Both the position numbers and the translations under genes were made by a program. Under the pieces are notes generated by a model. It searched no databases. It was not told where the DNA came from and saw only the letters and a list, made by a program, of their open reading frames with translations. A stretch of 32,023 nt of DNA from contig NZ_LZZW01000038.1 of assembly GCF_014170375.1 (NCBI RefSeq), positions 1 through 32,023 of the forward strand, written 5' to 3'. Of this stretch, positions 6,888-14,703 are shown in pieces; within the stretch, counting starts at the first letter, position 1, and every line of letters starts with the position of its first letter. This DNA is from Variovorax sp. UMC13. GTDB lineage: Bacteria > Pseudomonadota > Gammaproteobacteria > Burkholderiales > Burkholderiaceae_C.

Positions 6888-8086
6888 GCAGCAAACAAGT
6901 CCAAGACGCCTACATCGTCTCCGCCACCCGCACCCCCATCGGCAAGTCGCACCGCGGCTACTTCCGCAACTACCGGCCCGACGACCTGCTCGCGACCACG
7001 CTCAAGGCCGCGCTCGCAGCCGTGCCGGGCCTCGACCCCAAAGCCATCGAAGACATCATCTGCGGCTGCGCGATCCCCGAATCGCAACAGGGCCTGAACA
7101 TCGCGCGCATCGGCGCGGTGCTGGCCGGCCTGCCCAACAGCATCGGCGGCATCACGGTCAACCGCTTCTGCGCCTCGGGCCTGTCGGCGGTGCAGATGGC
7201 GGCCGACCGCATCCGCGTGGGCGAGGCCGACGTGATGATCGCAGCCGGCGTCGAGAGCATGAGCATGGTGCCGATGATGGGCAACGCGCCCTCGCTGTCG
7301 CCCTCGATCTTCGAGCGTGAAGGCGACGTGGGCATCGCCTACGGCATGGGCCTGACGGCCGAGAAGGTCGCGCAGCAGTGGAAGGTGAGCCGCGAGGCGC
7401 AGGACGAATTCGCGCTGGCCTCGCACCAGAAGGCGCTGGCCGCACAGCAGGCCGGTGAGTTCGCCGACGAGATCACGCCCATCGAGGTCACCGACCGCAC
7501 CCCCGACCTCGCCACCGGCGAAGCGATCGCCAAGCGCCGCACCGTGTCGCTCGACGAAGGCGCGCGGCCCGACACCTCGATCGAGGGGCTGGCCAAGCTG
7601 CGCACCGTGTTCGCGGCGCGCGGCACGGTCACGGCGGGCAACAGCTCGCAGACTTCCGACGGCGCGGGCGCGCTGATCCTCGCGAGCGAGAAGGCCGTGA
7701 AGCAGTTCGGCCTGACGCCGCTGGCGCGCTTCGTGAGCTTCGCGAGCAAGGGCGTGCCGCCCGAGATCATGGGCATCGGCCCGATCGAGGCGATCCCGGC
7801 CGCTCTGCGCTATGCGGGCCTCCAGCACGAGGACATCGACTGGTTCGAGCTCAACGAGGCCTTCGCGGCGCAGTCGCTGGCCGTGATCCGCACGCTGGGC
7901 ATCGACCCGGCCAAGGTCAACCCCATGGGCGGCGCGATCGCACTGGGCCACCCCTTGGGTGCGACGGGCGCTATCCGCTCCGCGACAGTCGTGCATGCCT
8001 TGCGACGCAAGAATCTGAAGTACGGCATGGTCACGATGTGCGTGGGCATGGGCCAGGGCGCCGCCGGCATCTTCGAGCGGGTCTGA
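6884..8086 (+). CDS. Acetyl-CoA C-acyltransferase (thiolase)
   Basis: This 400-residue thiolase would split 3-ketoacyl-CoA with CoA into acetyl-CoA and a shortened acyl-CoA, the last step of beta-oxidation. All active-site residues are present: Cys96 in NRFCASG, His356 in GHPLGATG, and Cys386 in CVGMGQGAAG; the NEAFAAQ motif is also there. Length is normal for FadA-type enzymes. The start has an AGGAG at seven bases and overlaps the stop of the DUF559 gene by ATGA. It would be the partner of the FadN-type enzyme, from which it is separated only by the DUF559 cassette. A biosynthetic acetoacetyl-CoA thiolase is an alternative, but the neighbours favour degradation. Confidence 0.94.
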   Translation: MSSKQVQDAYIVSATRTPIGKSHRGYFRNYRPDDLLATTLKAALAAVPGLDPKAIEDIICGCAIPESQQGLNIARIGAVLAGLPNSIGGITVNRFCASGLSAVQMAADRIRVGEADVMIAAGVESMSMVPMMGNAPSLSPSIFEREGDVGIAYGMGLTAEKVAQQWKVSREAQDEFALASHQKALAAQQAGEFADEITPIEVTDRTPDLATGEAIAKRRTVSLDEGARPDTSIEGLAKLRTVFAARGTVTAGNSSQTSDGAGALILASEKAVKQFGLTPLARFVSFASKGVPPEIMGIGPIEAIPAALRYAGLQHEDIDWFELNEAFAAQSLAVIRTLGIDPAKVNPMGGAIALGHPLGATGAIRSATVVHALRRKNLKYGMVTMCVGMGQGAAGIFERV

Positions 8087-8129
8087 TCCCCGCGGGGTCC
8101 GGCGCCGCCGATCGAACAGGAGACAGGCA

Positions 8130-8963
8130 GTGACAACAGAACACGTATTCGACAAGGCGCTCGCGCTCCAGCACAGCGACATCCGCGCCGGGCATTTCAC
8201 CGGCATGACCAGTCCCGACTACTGGAACATGGTGGGACCCTTCGGCGGCATGACGGCCGCGATCGCGCTGCAGGCGGTGCTCCAGCATCCCGACCTGCTG
8301 GGCGCGCCGATCGCATTGACGGTCAACTTCGCGGCCGCGATCGAGGCCGGCGCCTTCGACGTGCAGGCCACGCCGGTGCGCACCAACCGTTCGACCCAGC
8401 ACTGGACGGTGCAGATCACGCAGGCCGGCATCGACGGCGCGCCGCAGATGACCACCATCGCCACCGTGGTCACGGCCGCGCGCCGCGACACCTGGGGCAC
8501 CGCCGACCTGGCGATGCCGGAGGTCGCGCGGCCCGACACCCTGGTTCGGATGGAAGCCGCGCGTGCCGGCGTGGCCTGGTTCGCGCAGTACGACATGCGC
8601 CCGGTCAGCGGCGCGCCGCCCTCGACCTGGGACGGCGGCGGCGACCACAGCCAGACCCGGCTCTGGGTGCGTGATGCGCAGGCCCGCGCGCTCGACTTCC
8701 CCTCGCTCGCGGCCATGAGCGACGTGTTCTTCCCGCGCGTCTGGCTGCGCCGCGCCAAGCCGGTGCCGGCCGGCACGGTCTCGATCACCACCTACTTCCA
8801 CACCGACGCGGCGCAGATGGCCGAGGTCGGCAGCGGCTATCTTCTGGCCTGTGCGGCCGGGCAGCAGTTCCGCAACGGCTTCTTCGACCAGAGCGCGCAG
8901 CTCTGGAGCGAAGCCGGCGTGCTGCTCGCCACCTCCAACCAGATCGTTTACTTCAAGGAATGA
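8130..8963 (+). CDS. Acyl-CoA thioesterase-like protein (TesB/4HBT_3 type)
   Basis: This is a 277-residue double-hotdog protein of the thioesterase family that would hydrolyse acyl-CoA to free acid and CoA. The N-terminal hotdog shows the usual GPFGGMTAAIALQAVLQHP helix and the LTVNFAAAIEAG strand. The C-terminal half contains the second hotdog (FPSLAAMSDVFFPRVWLRR, then STTYFH-like strand, then LAxxxNQIVYFKE). The GTG start at 8130 is supported by AGGAG (8118-8122). It is 43 bases after the thiolase and 4 bases before the enoyl-CoA hydratase/isomerase, so it should be part of the same transcript. It could relieve accumulation of dead-end acyl-CoAs. The exact substrate cannot be read from sequence. 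Confidence 0.82.
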   Translation: MTTEHVFDKALALQHSDIRAGHFTGMTSPDYWNMVGPFGGMTAAIALQAVLQHPDLLGAPIALTVNFAAAIEAGAFDVQATPVRTNRSTQHWTVQITQAGIDGAPQMTTIATVVTAARRDTWGTADLAMPEVARPDTLVRMEAARAGVAWFAQYDMRPVSGAPPSTWDGGGDHSQTRLWVRDAQARALDFPSLAAMSDVFFPRVWLRRAKPVPAGTVSITTYFHTDAAQMAEVGSGYLLACAAGQQFRNGFFDQSAQLWSEAGVLLATSNQIVYFKE

Positions 8964-8967
8964 CCCC

Positions 8968-9732
8968 ATGAGCGACATCCTCGTCCACGCCGAAGCCGGC
9001 GTGATGACCCTGACCTTCAACCGCGTCGACAAGAAGAACTCGATCACCGGCGCGATGTACGGCGAACTGGCCGACGCGCTGGCCCGTGCCGAGCAGGACC
9101 CGGCCGTGCGCGCGGTGCTGATCCAGGGCGACCCGACCATCTTCAGCGCCGGCAACGACATCGGCGACTTCCTCAACGCGCCGCCCGCGACCACCGAGTC
9201 GCCGGTGTTCCGCTTCCTGCGCGGCATCGCGACCTTCCCCAAGCCCATCGTCGCCGCCGTCTGCGGCCCGGCCGTGGGCGTGGGCACCACGATGCTGTTC
9301 CATTGCGACCTGGTCTATGCGGGCGACAACGCGGCCTTCTCGATGCCCTTCGTCAACCTGGGCCTGTGCCCCGAGGCGGCCTCGAGCCTGCTGGTGCCGC
9401 AGATGTTCGGCTACCACCGCGCGGCCGAGGCGCTGCTGCTGGGCGAACCCTTCATGGCCGAGGCCGCGCTCGAGATCGGCCTGGTGAACCGCGTGGTGCC
9501 GCCGACCGAAGCCAACGGCATCGCCCAGGCCCAGGCCCGCAAGCTCGCGGCCAAGCCGCTCACGGCGCTGATCGAGACCAAGCGCCTGCTCAAGAAATCG
9601 CAGCAGGCCGCGGTGATCGAGCGCATGGACGAGGAAGGCCAGAGCTTCGGCCGCATGCTGCGCGAGCCGGCGGCACGCGAAGCATTTGGCGCGTTCATGG
9701 AAAAGCGCAAGCCCGATTTCAGCAAGGTCTGA
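8968..9732 (+). CDS. Enoyl-CoA hydratase/isomerase-family protein
   Basis: This is a 254-residue crotonase-fold enzyme. The oxyanion-hole segment reads FSAGNDIGDF, and the second loop reads CGPAVGVGTTMLFHCD. The position of the first hydratase glutamate is not occupied by Glu, while Glu136 in the LGLCPEAASSLL motif is kept. That pattern fits delta3,delta2-enoyl-CoA isomerases rather than hydratases, so it may serve unsaturated fatty acids. The start is 4 bases after the thioesterase stop. The last ten codons, ending KRKPDFSKV, are duplicated downstream as part of an 86-bp tandem repeat. Family is secure; isomerase rather than hydratase activity is inferred from the glutamate pattern. Confidence 0.88.
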   Translation: MSDILVHAEAGVMTLTFNRVDKKNSITGAMYGELADALARAEQDPAVRAVLIQGDPTIFSAGNDIGDFLNAPPATTESPVFRFLRGIATFPKPIVAAVCGPAVGVGTTMLFHCDLVYAGDNAAFSMPFVNLGLCPEAASSLLVPQMFGYHRAAEALLLGEPFMAEAALEIGLVNRVVPPTEANGIAQAQARKLAAKPLTALIETKRLLKKSQQAAVIERMDEEGQSFGRMLREPAAREAFGAFMEKRKPDFSKV

Positions 9733-9923
9733 AATCGATGCCTCGCCAGAGGCATGGCCGCGAAGCGGCGCGAGCAAGCTTTCGACAAAAGCGCAAGCCC
9801 GATTTCAGCAAGGTCTGAAATCGATGCCTCGCCAGAGGCATGGCCGCGAAGCGGCGCGAGCCGGCTTTCGACAAAGGCGCAAGCCTTTGTCAGAAAAGGA
9901 AGCCCGACTTCTCCAAGCTCTGA
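9701..9923 (+). repeat. Tandem duplication of the 3' end of the hydratase/isomerase gene
   Basis: An 86-base unit is present twice in full (9701-9786 and 9787-9872, 84 of 86 bases identical). A third partial start follows at 9873. The unit begins inside the coding sequence and includes its stop codon plus about 54 bases of hairpin-rich DNA (ATGCCTC-GCCA-GAGGCAT and GCCGC-GAA-GCGGC). A third, diverged copy of the C-terminal code (RKPDFSKL then stop) lies at 9897-9923. No separate gene is seen between 9733 and 9935. Confidence 0.9.
9870..9891. other. Perfect 9-bp hairpin downstream of the beta-oxidation genes
   Basis: GACAAAGGC-GCAA-GCCTTTGTC forms a perfect 9-bp stem with a four-base loop. 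It lies in the region where the plus-strand cluster meets the minus-strand ABC operon. No T-run follows on either strand, so it is not a typical intrinsic terminator, but it may slow or end transcription from both sides. Confidence 0.45.
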
Positions 9924-9935
9924 TCGGCGGCGTCG

Positions 9936-10751
9936 TTATTCGACGCCCAGCAGGTCGTACACCCGCCGCACATAGTCACCGAAGGCCGGACTGGTCTTGA
10001 GGTGCAGCCGGCGCGGCGCGGGCAGGTCGATGGGGAAGAAATCGGCCATGCGCGCCGGGCCGGCCGTGAGCACGGCGCAGTGGGTGCCCAGGAACACGGC
10101 TTCCTGGATGCTGTGGGTCACGACCACGAAGGTCTTGCCGGTCTCTTCCCAGATGCGCAGCATCTCGAGGTTCATCTTCTCGCGCGTCAGCGCGTCGAGC
10201 GCGCCGAAGGGCTCGTCCATCAGCACCAGCTTCGGGTCGTGGATCAGCGCCCGCGCGATGGCTGCGCGCTGCTGCATGCCGCCCGAGAGTTCGTAGGGCA
10301 GCTTGTCGGCGAAGCCGGTGAGGCCCACCATCTCCAGCAGCTCGTGCGCGCGCACGCGGGCCCTCTTGCGGTCCAGGCCCAGGATGTCGGCCGGCAGCAT
10401 CACGTTCTCGAGGATGGTGCGCCACTTGAGCAGCACCGGCTGCTGGAACACCATGCCCACGTCGCGGCCCGCGTTGAAGGGCGTGCCGCCGGCGCCGCCG
10501 CCGATCTGCAGCGTGCCGCCGTCGTGGCCGTGCAGGCCCGACAGGATCTTGAGCAGGGTCGACTTACCGCAGCCCGAGGGCCCGACCAGCGACACCATGT
10601 CGCCCTCGTGGATGTCCATCGACACGTCGGACACGGCGAGGAACTCCTCGGTCCTGCCGCCCGCCTGCTTCTTGCGGTAGACCTTGCGCAGCTGCTGCAT
10701 GCGGATCAGCGGCGCGCCGGTCGCGACGCGCTCGCGCAACACGGCGCTCAT
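9936..10751 (-). CDS. ABC transporter ATP-binding protein (SsuB/TauB/NrtD type)
   Basis: This 271-residue ATPase would power the importer formed with the permease at 13746-14579 and the binding protein at 15475-16470. Walker A (GPSGCGKST), the Q-loop (MVFQQP), the signature LSGGMQQR, Walker B (LVLMDEPFGALD) and the switch His (VVTHSIQEA) are all intact. The N-terminal strand with MQQLRKVYRKK is typical of the nitrate/sulfonate/taurine subfamily. The start at 10751 overlaps the stop of the DHDPS-family gene (ATGA), so it is the last gene of a tightly coupled operon. Substrate is unknown. Confidence 0.92.
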   Translation of the reverse strand: MSAVLRERVATGAPLIRMQQLRKVYRKKQAGGRTEEFLAVSDVSMDIHEGDMVSLVGPSGCGKSTLLKILSGLHGHDGGTLQIGGGAGGTPFNAGRDVGMVFQQPVLLKWRTILENVMLPADILGLDRKRARVRAHELLEMVGLTGFADKLPYELSGGMQQRAAIARALIHDPKLVLMDEPFGALDALTREKMNLEMLRIWEETGKTFVVVTHSIQEAVFLGTHCAVLTAGPARMADFFPIDLPAPRRLHLKTSPAFGDYVRRVYDLLGVE

Positions 10752-11815
10752 GCCAGCCACCGTGCCAGGTTGTCGCGCACGAAGGCGTCGTCGGCCAGGT
10801 CGCCGTGCAGGCGGTAGACGCGATCGATCTCCTCGCCCTGGCCTGCGCCCATGCCCTCGGCCGGGTCCAGGCACCAGATGCCCTCGAGCAGGCCCTGGCG
10901 CCGCAGCACCTCGTGGCAACCCGCGATGCAGCCGTGGAAGTTGTTCTTCACGTCGAAGAAGGCCGCGTTGCAGTCGGTCACGCGCGAATCGAGGGCCAGC
11001 AGCGCCGGGCTCAATGCGCCGTCGTGGGCCGCGATCTCAGCCTTGATCTGCGCCAGCTGCTGCACCGCGCTCGCGGTCCAGACCGACCAGTGGCCCAGCA
11101 GGCCGCCGCGGAAGCGCACCTGCACCAGGGCACCGTCGCGCATCGCGCTGAAGGGCAGGGCGAGGTCGAGCACGATGTGGTCGTCGTTGCCGGTGTAGAG
11201 GAAGACGCGCTCCTCGGCCCGCGCATCGACCACGCCGCGCACCACGTCGATGGTGCGGTAGCGGTTGAAGGGCGCGACCTTGATTGCCAGCACGTTGGGG
11301 ATCAGTGCGAAGCGGCGCCAGAAGTCGCTCGACAGGATCGGGCCGCCGACCACGGTCTGCAGGTAGAAGCCGATCAGCGGGATCTCCTCGGCCACGGCCT
11401 CGCAATGCGCGATCAGTTCGTCCTCCGAGGCCGAGGCCACGGCCGCGAGGCTCAGCAGGCCCGCGTGGTAGCCGAGGCCGACGGCCGTGCGCGCCTCGGC
11501 GCGCGCCTGGGCGGTGGGGCCGCACAGGCCGGCGACCATGGCCATGGGGCGGTCGGTCCAGGCGGTGCGGTCTTCGGCCGCGGCGCGCAGCACGGTCTCG
11601 TAGAGGCCGCGTTCGCGGATGCTGAACTGGGTGGTGTGCACGCCCACGGCCAGGCCGCCCGCGCCGGCGTCGGTGTAGTAGCGGGTGAGCGCGCGCTGGC
11701 GGCGGCGGTCGAATTGGCGCTCGGCGTCGAGCGCCAGCGGGTGGGCCGGAATCACCGTGCCCTGCGCCAGCAGCGCCAGCACGTCGGCGGGAAGATCGGA
11801 TCGTTGCAAGGCCAT
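10748..11815 (-). CDS. DHDPS/N-acetylneuraminate lyase-family protein
   Basis: This 355-residue protein belongs to the class I aldolase/lyase superfamily of dihydrodipicolinate synthase. The two key residues can be placed: Tyr151 in the GFYLQ segment and Schiff-base Lys179 in LAIKVAPFN. They are 28 residues apart, as in E. coli DHDPS (Tyr133, Lys161). It is about 60 residues longer than the classical enzyme, so lysine biosynthesis is unlikely; cleavage or dehydration of a keto acid taken up by the neighbouring transporter is more plausible. The ATG at 11815 has AGGAG upstream; the longer frame to 11893 has no such support. It lies between the GNAT gene (28 bases away) and the ATPase gene (ATGA overlap). 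Its substrate is not recognisable. Confidence 0.8.
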   Translation of the reverse strand: MALQRSDLPADVLALLAQGTVIPAHPLALDAERQFDRRRQRALTRYYTDAGAGGLAVGVHTTQFSIRERGLYETVLRAAAEDRTAWTDRPMAMVAGLCGPTAQARAEARTAVGLGYHAGLLSLAAVASASEDELIAHCEAVAEEIPLIGFYLQTVVGGPILSSDFWRRFALIPNVLAIKVAPFNRYRTIDVVRGVVDARAEERVFLYTGNDDHIVLDLALPFSAMRDGALVQVRFRGGLLGHWSVWTASAVQQLAQIKAEIAAHDGALSPALLALDSRVTDCNAAFFDVKNNFHGCIAGCHEVLRRQGLLEGIWCLDPAEGMGAGQGEEIDRVYRLHGDLADDAFVRDNLARWLA

Positions 11816-11843
11816 CGAAACTCCTGGAAAGGTGAAGGGGCGC

Positions 11844-12695
11844 TCAGCCGTACTCGGGGCCGGCGATGGCGTGGAGGAAGGCGGTCTGGCCATGGGGCAC
11901 GGGTTCGCCCAGGGCCATGCGCACGAAGCCGCGCTGCGGCGTGAGGCCGGCGGCGGCCAGCTGCGCGCGCAACTGGGCGCGCATGTCGGGCACGTCGACT
12001 ATCAGCGGCTCGGGCGTGCCCTCGGCGATCTCGGCCAGCAGCCGCGCGGCGGCGGCCTCGTCGGTCGCGATCAGCGGGCCGATCTGGTGGGCGATGCGGC
12101 CGGCGCGCACGATCGCGAAGCCCTGCGCATGGCGCTGCAGGCGCGAGCCCGCGCGCCCGGCCAGGTGCGCGAGCACCTCGCCGCGCGCCAGGCCCAGCGC
12201 TTCGGCATCGAGGGCGGCGAGTTGCGCGAGGCCGGTCGCTTCCTGTCGTGCGAGCGCGGTGCTCGTGGCGGCGGCCGCGCGCTGCCAGCGCGTGAGCCGC
12301 CATAGCGGCGAGAAGCCGTACTGGGTGTAGAGCCGCTCGCCCGCAGGCGTGGCGTCGAGCAGCGCGACGCGGCCCTGGCGCCGCACCTCGCGCAGGCATT
12401 GCTCGAACACCGTGCGGCCCAGGCCCTGGCCGCGCAGCGCGGGCGCGACCAGGATCATGCTGATCCAGGCGCCGGTGTCGCCCATCGGCAGCACCGCGCC
12501 GCTGGCGACGATGCAGCCGCTGCCGTCGCGCACCGCGAACAGCGTGCCCTGCTGCGAGAACAGCCCCCAGTCCTCGGCGGTTTGGTTCCAGCCGCTCTGC
12601 ACCACCAGCGCGTCGAGCATCGCCAGCGTCTCGCGGTCGAGCGCGCCGAGCGTCTCGACCACGTGCACCGGCGCGTCGAGCTCAGTACTTACCAT
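11844..12695 (-). CDS. GNAT-family acetyltransferase with C-terminal extra domain
   Basis: This is a 283-residue acyltransferase. The N-terminal GNAT domain (about residues 10-140) contains the acetyl-CoA loop LRGQGLGRTVFE in the usual place, preceded by the strand ISMILVAP. The C-terminal half (about 150-283) resembles the additional domain found in YitI/Acetyltransf_18-type proteins. It would transfer an acetyl group to an amine; the acceptor is unknown. Its start overlaps the end of the epimerase gene by 14 bases, showing translational coupling in the same operon. Nothing in the sequence tells whether it acts on the transported compound or detoxifies an intermediate. Confidence 0.82.
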   Translation of the reverse strand: MVSTELDAPVHVVETLGALDRETLAMLDALVVQSGWNQTAEDWGLFSQQGTLFAVRDGSGCIVASGAVLPMGDTGAWISMILVAPALRGQGLGRTVFEQCLREVRRQGRVALLDATPAGERLYTQYGFSPLWRLTRWQRAAAATSTALARQEATGLAQLAALDAEALGLARGEVLAHLAGRAGSRLQRHAQGFAIVRAGRIAHQIGPLIATDEAAAARLLAEIAEGTPEPLIVDVPDMRAQLRAQLAAAGLTPQRGFVRMALGEPVPHGQTAFLHAIAGPEYG

Positions 12696-13749
12696 CGCGC
12701 GACTCGAACTTGGTCGGCTTGCCGTAGAGACGCTGCTCGCGCGCGATCCAGTCGGCGACCCAGCCCAGCTGCTGCGACAGCGGCACCTGCGGATAGCCGA
12801 ACAGGCGCTCGGCCTCGCCGGTGTTCATGAGCCAGGCGGTGGGCGCTTCGCTGCCGGTGATCTGCACCGGCTTGCCGAAGCGGCGGCCGAACTCCTCGGC
12901 CAGCCAGCGGATCGAGGTGGTCTCGGGGCCGCTCACGTTGATCGGCGAGGTCGGCACCGTGGCCACGGCCAGGCAGCGCAGCGCCTGCGCGTTGGCGTCG
13001 CCCTGCCAGATCACGTTGACGTGGCCCATGGTCACGTCCACCGGCTCGCCGCGCCAGACCTTCTGCGCCACGTCGGCCAGCACGCCGTAGCGCAGGTCGA
13101 TCGCGTAGCTCAGGCGGAACAGCCGGCCGGGCGTGCCGTGCTGCTGCGAGAAGTACTCGAACATGCGCTCGCGGCCGACGCAGGAGTTCGCGTACTCGCC
13201 GGGCGGGCTGGGCGGCAGGTCCTCAGCCGCGCCTTGGCCCGTGACCGGCACGAAGGGGTACACGCAGGCGGTGGAGAAGGCCACGATGCGCGAAGCGCTG
13301 AAGGCCTGCGCCACCAGCGCGGGCACGTGCACGTTCATGGCCCAGGTCAGCGGGTTGTTGGCGTCGCCGCCGAACTTGCGCCCGGCCATGAAGACCACGT
13401 TGGCGCATTTCGGCAGCGCGGCCACGGCCGCGGCGTCGAGCAGGTCGCAGACGAGGGTCTCGATGCCGTGCGCATGCAGCATCTCGCGCATGCCGGCCTC
13501 GCTGAAGCGCGCCACCGCGATCACGCGGCGCCCGGCGGGCAGGGCGTTGCGCGCCAGCCGCGCCAGCGTCGGGCCCATCTTGCCGCCCACGCCGAGGATC
13601 ATCAGGTCGCCGTCGAGGCGCGCGAGGTCGTCGATGAGTTCCCGCGAGGGCGTGGCCAGGTAGTCCTCGAGCGCCTGTTCGGTCTCGAAGTGCGTGGGGA
13701 AGGCGCGCGTGTCGAGCACGGCGGCGGGCGTGGGGGTGGAGGTGGTCAT
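12682..13749 (-). CDS. NAD-dependent epimerase/dehydratase-family protein (extended SDR)
   Basis: This 355-residue protein has an NAD-binding Rossmann fold. The dinucleotide loop is at residues 53-59 (GVGGKMG) after the strand DLMILG, and a STACVYPF segment marks the active-site region. The expected YxxxK pair is altered: Tyr186 is followed by Cys190 (YANSC) where lysine normally sits. That could mean a different chemistry or a binding role. About 45 residues precede the Rossmann fold, which is unusual for the family. The start at 13749 overlaps the permease stop (ATGA). It is operonic with the DHDPS-like protein and transporter, so it probably acts on the imported compound or a product of it. 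Confidence 0.85.
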   Translation of the reverse strand: MTTSTPTPAAVLDTRAFPTHFETEQALEDYLATPSRELIDDLARLDGDLMILGVGGKMGPTLARLARNALPAGRRVIAVARFSEAGMREMLHAHGIETLVCDLLDAAAVAALPKCANVVFMAGRKFGGDANNPLTWAMNVHVPALVAQAFSASRIVAFSTACVYPFVPVTGQGAAEDLPPSPPGEYANSCVGRERMFEYFSQQHGTPGRLFRLSYAIDLRYGVLADVAQKVWRGEPVDVTMGHVNVIWQGDANAQALRCLAVATVPTSPINVSGPETTSIRWLAEEFGRRFGKPVQITGSEAPTAWLMNTGEAERLFGYPQVPLSQQLGWVADWIAREQRLYGKPTKFESRDGKY

Positions 13750-14579
13750 TGGATGCGGGCGTCCTGGGTGATGAAGAAGCGCTCCAGCAGCAGGACCAGC
13801 AGGTAGAGCAGCACGCCGAGCCCTGTGATCAGCAGCACGGCCATGAAGACGGCGGGGGTGTCGAGCGAGGCCTGCACCTGGATCATCAGGTAGCCCAGGC
13901 CCTTGTCGGAGGCGATGAACTCGCCCACCACCGCGCCGGCGACGGCCAGGATGGTGGCGACCTTCATGCCCGAGAACACATAGGGCAGGGAGCCCGGCAG
14001 CTGGATGTAGCGGAACAGCTGCCAGCGCGAACCCTTGAGCGCGCGCACCAGGTTCAGCAGCTCGGGCTCGGTCTCGTTGAGCCCGCGGATGGTGGTCAGC
14101 AGGATCGGGAAGAAGCACAGGCTGAAGGTGATCAGGATGTTGGGCCCGATGCCGTAGCTGAACCACACGATGATCAGCGGCCCCATCGCCACCTTCGGGA
14201 TCATGTTGAGCGTGACCAGCAGCGGGAAGGCCAGCAGCATCAGGCGCCGGCTGGTGATGAACAGCAGCGCGCAAAGAATGCCCAGCACCAGGGCCAGCAC
14301 ATAGCCGCCGAAGACCTCGAGCGCGGTCACGCCGGTGTTCGACAGCCAGTGGTAGTTGCCGTTGCCCAGCGTGGCCAGCACGCGCGAGGGCGCGGGCAGG
14401 ATGAAGGTCTGGATCGAGAACACGCGCACCGCGAGCTCCCACAAGGCCACGCCGGCCAGGTGGACCCCGACGATGGCAGCCCAGCGCTGCCAGGCGGGGC
14501 TGTCCTGGCTGCTGTCGGAACCGCCCGCGGCCTGGATGGCGGGCGGGTCGGCGGCGGGTGCGGTGGCGGAGGCCGTCAT
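13746..14579 (-). CDS. ABC transporter permease (SsuC/TauC/NrtB type)
   Basis: This 277-residue inner-membrane protein has about six membrane helices. The cytoplasmic EAA loop reads VRALKGSRWQLFRYIQLPGSLPY and is intact, so it should contact the ATPase. The polar N-terminus (about 30 residues, rich in Ala, Pro and Ser) precedes the first helix (AAIVGVHLAGVALWELAVRVF). The ATG at 14579 has a GAGGAA upstream; the longer frame to 14648 overlaps the promoter and is rejected. It is the first gene of the operon, downstream of a clear sigma70 promoter (14616-14644) with two operator-like sites. Confidence 0.9.
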   Translation of the reverse strand: MTASATAPAADPPAIQAAGGSDSSQDSPAWQRWAAIVGVHLAGVALWELAVRVFSIQTFILPAPSRVLATLGNGNYHWLSNTGVTALEVFGGYVLALVLGILCALLFITSRRLMLLAFPLLVTLNMIPKVAMGPLIIVWFSYGIGPNILITFSLCFFPILLTTIRGLNETEPELLNLVRALKGSRWQLFRYIQLPGSLPYVFSGMKVATILAVAGAVVGEFIASDKGLGYLMIQVQASLDTPAVFMAVLLITGLGVLLYLLVLLLERFFITQDARIQ

Positions 14580-14603
14580 GGGTGCGTCTTCCTCGGGAGT
14601 GCG

Positions 14604-14631
14604 GGTCGAATCCAAATCATAGGATTCGACC
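14604..14631. promoter_or_regulatory. 28-bp inverted repeat over the promoter -10 region
   Basis: The 10-bp arms GGTCGAATCC and GGATTCGACC are perfectly complementary and separated by 8 bases. The -10 box of the permease operon (TATGAT on the minus strand, 14616-14621) lies in the central spacer, so a bound protein would block the promoter. The adjacent TetR-like operator is different, so a second regulator may act here. A hairpin in RNA is less likely because the site sits on the promoter. Confidence 0.65.
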
Positions 14632-14644
14632 GATGCACTGTCAA
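14616..14644 (-). promoter_or_regulatory. Sigma70-type promoter of the permease operon
   Basis: On the minus strand a perfect TTGACA (14639-14644) is followed by a 17-base spacer and TATGAT (14616-14621). The start of transcription would be near 14609, about 30 bases before the permease start codon. The match is among the best in this window. Confidence 0.75.
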
Positions 14645-14656
14645 CCAACTGGTTGA
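14641..14656. promoter_or_regulatory. TetR operator candidate 1
   Basis: TCAACCAACTGGTTGA has 7-base complementary arms around two central bases. It overlaps the -35 box of the permease operon promoter. Its left half (TGTCAACCAA including two bases before it) is identical to that of the candidate operator at 15409-15430, on the other side of the TetR gene. Both are therefore likely bound by that regulator. Confidence 0.65.
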
Positions 14657-14703
14657 TAAATTCTCGAGAAAGACGCCGGCGGGCCGGCCGGGCCCTCAGC
14701 GGC

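Noticed and set aside
14605..14630. Inverted repeat as a transcription terminator
   Set aside because: It overlaps a strong promoter and no T run follows, so an operator is the better reading.
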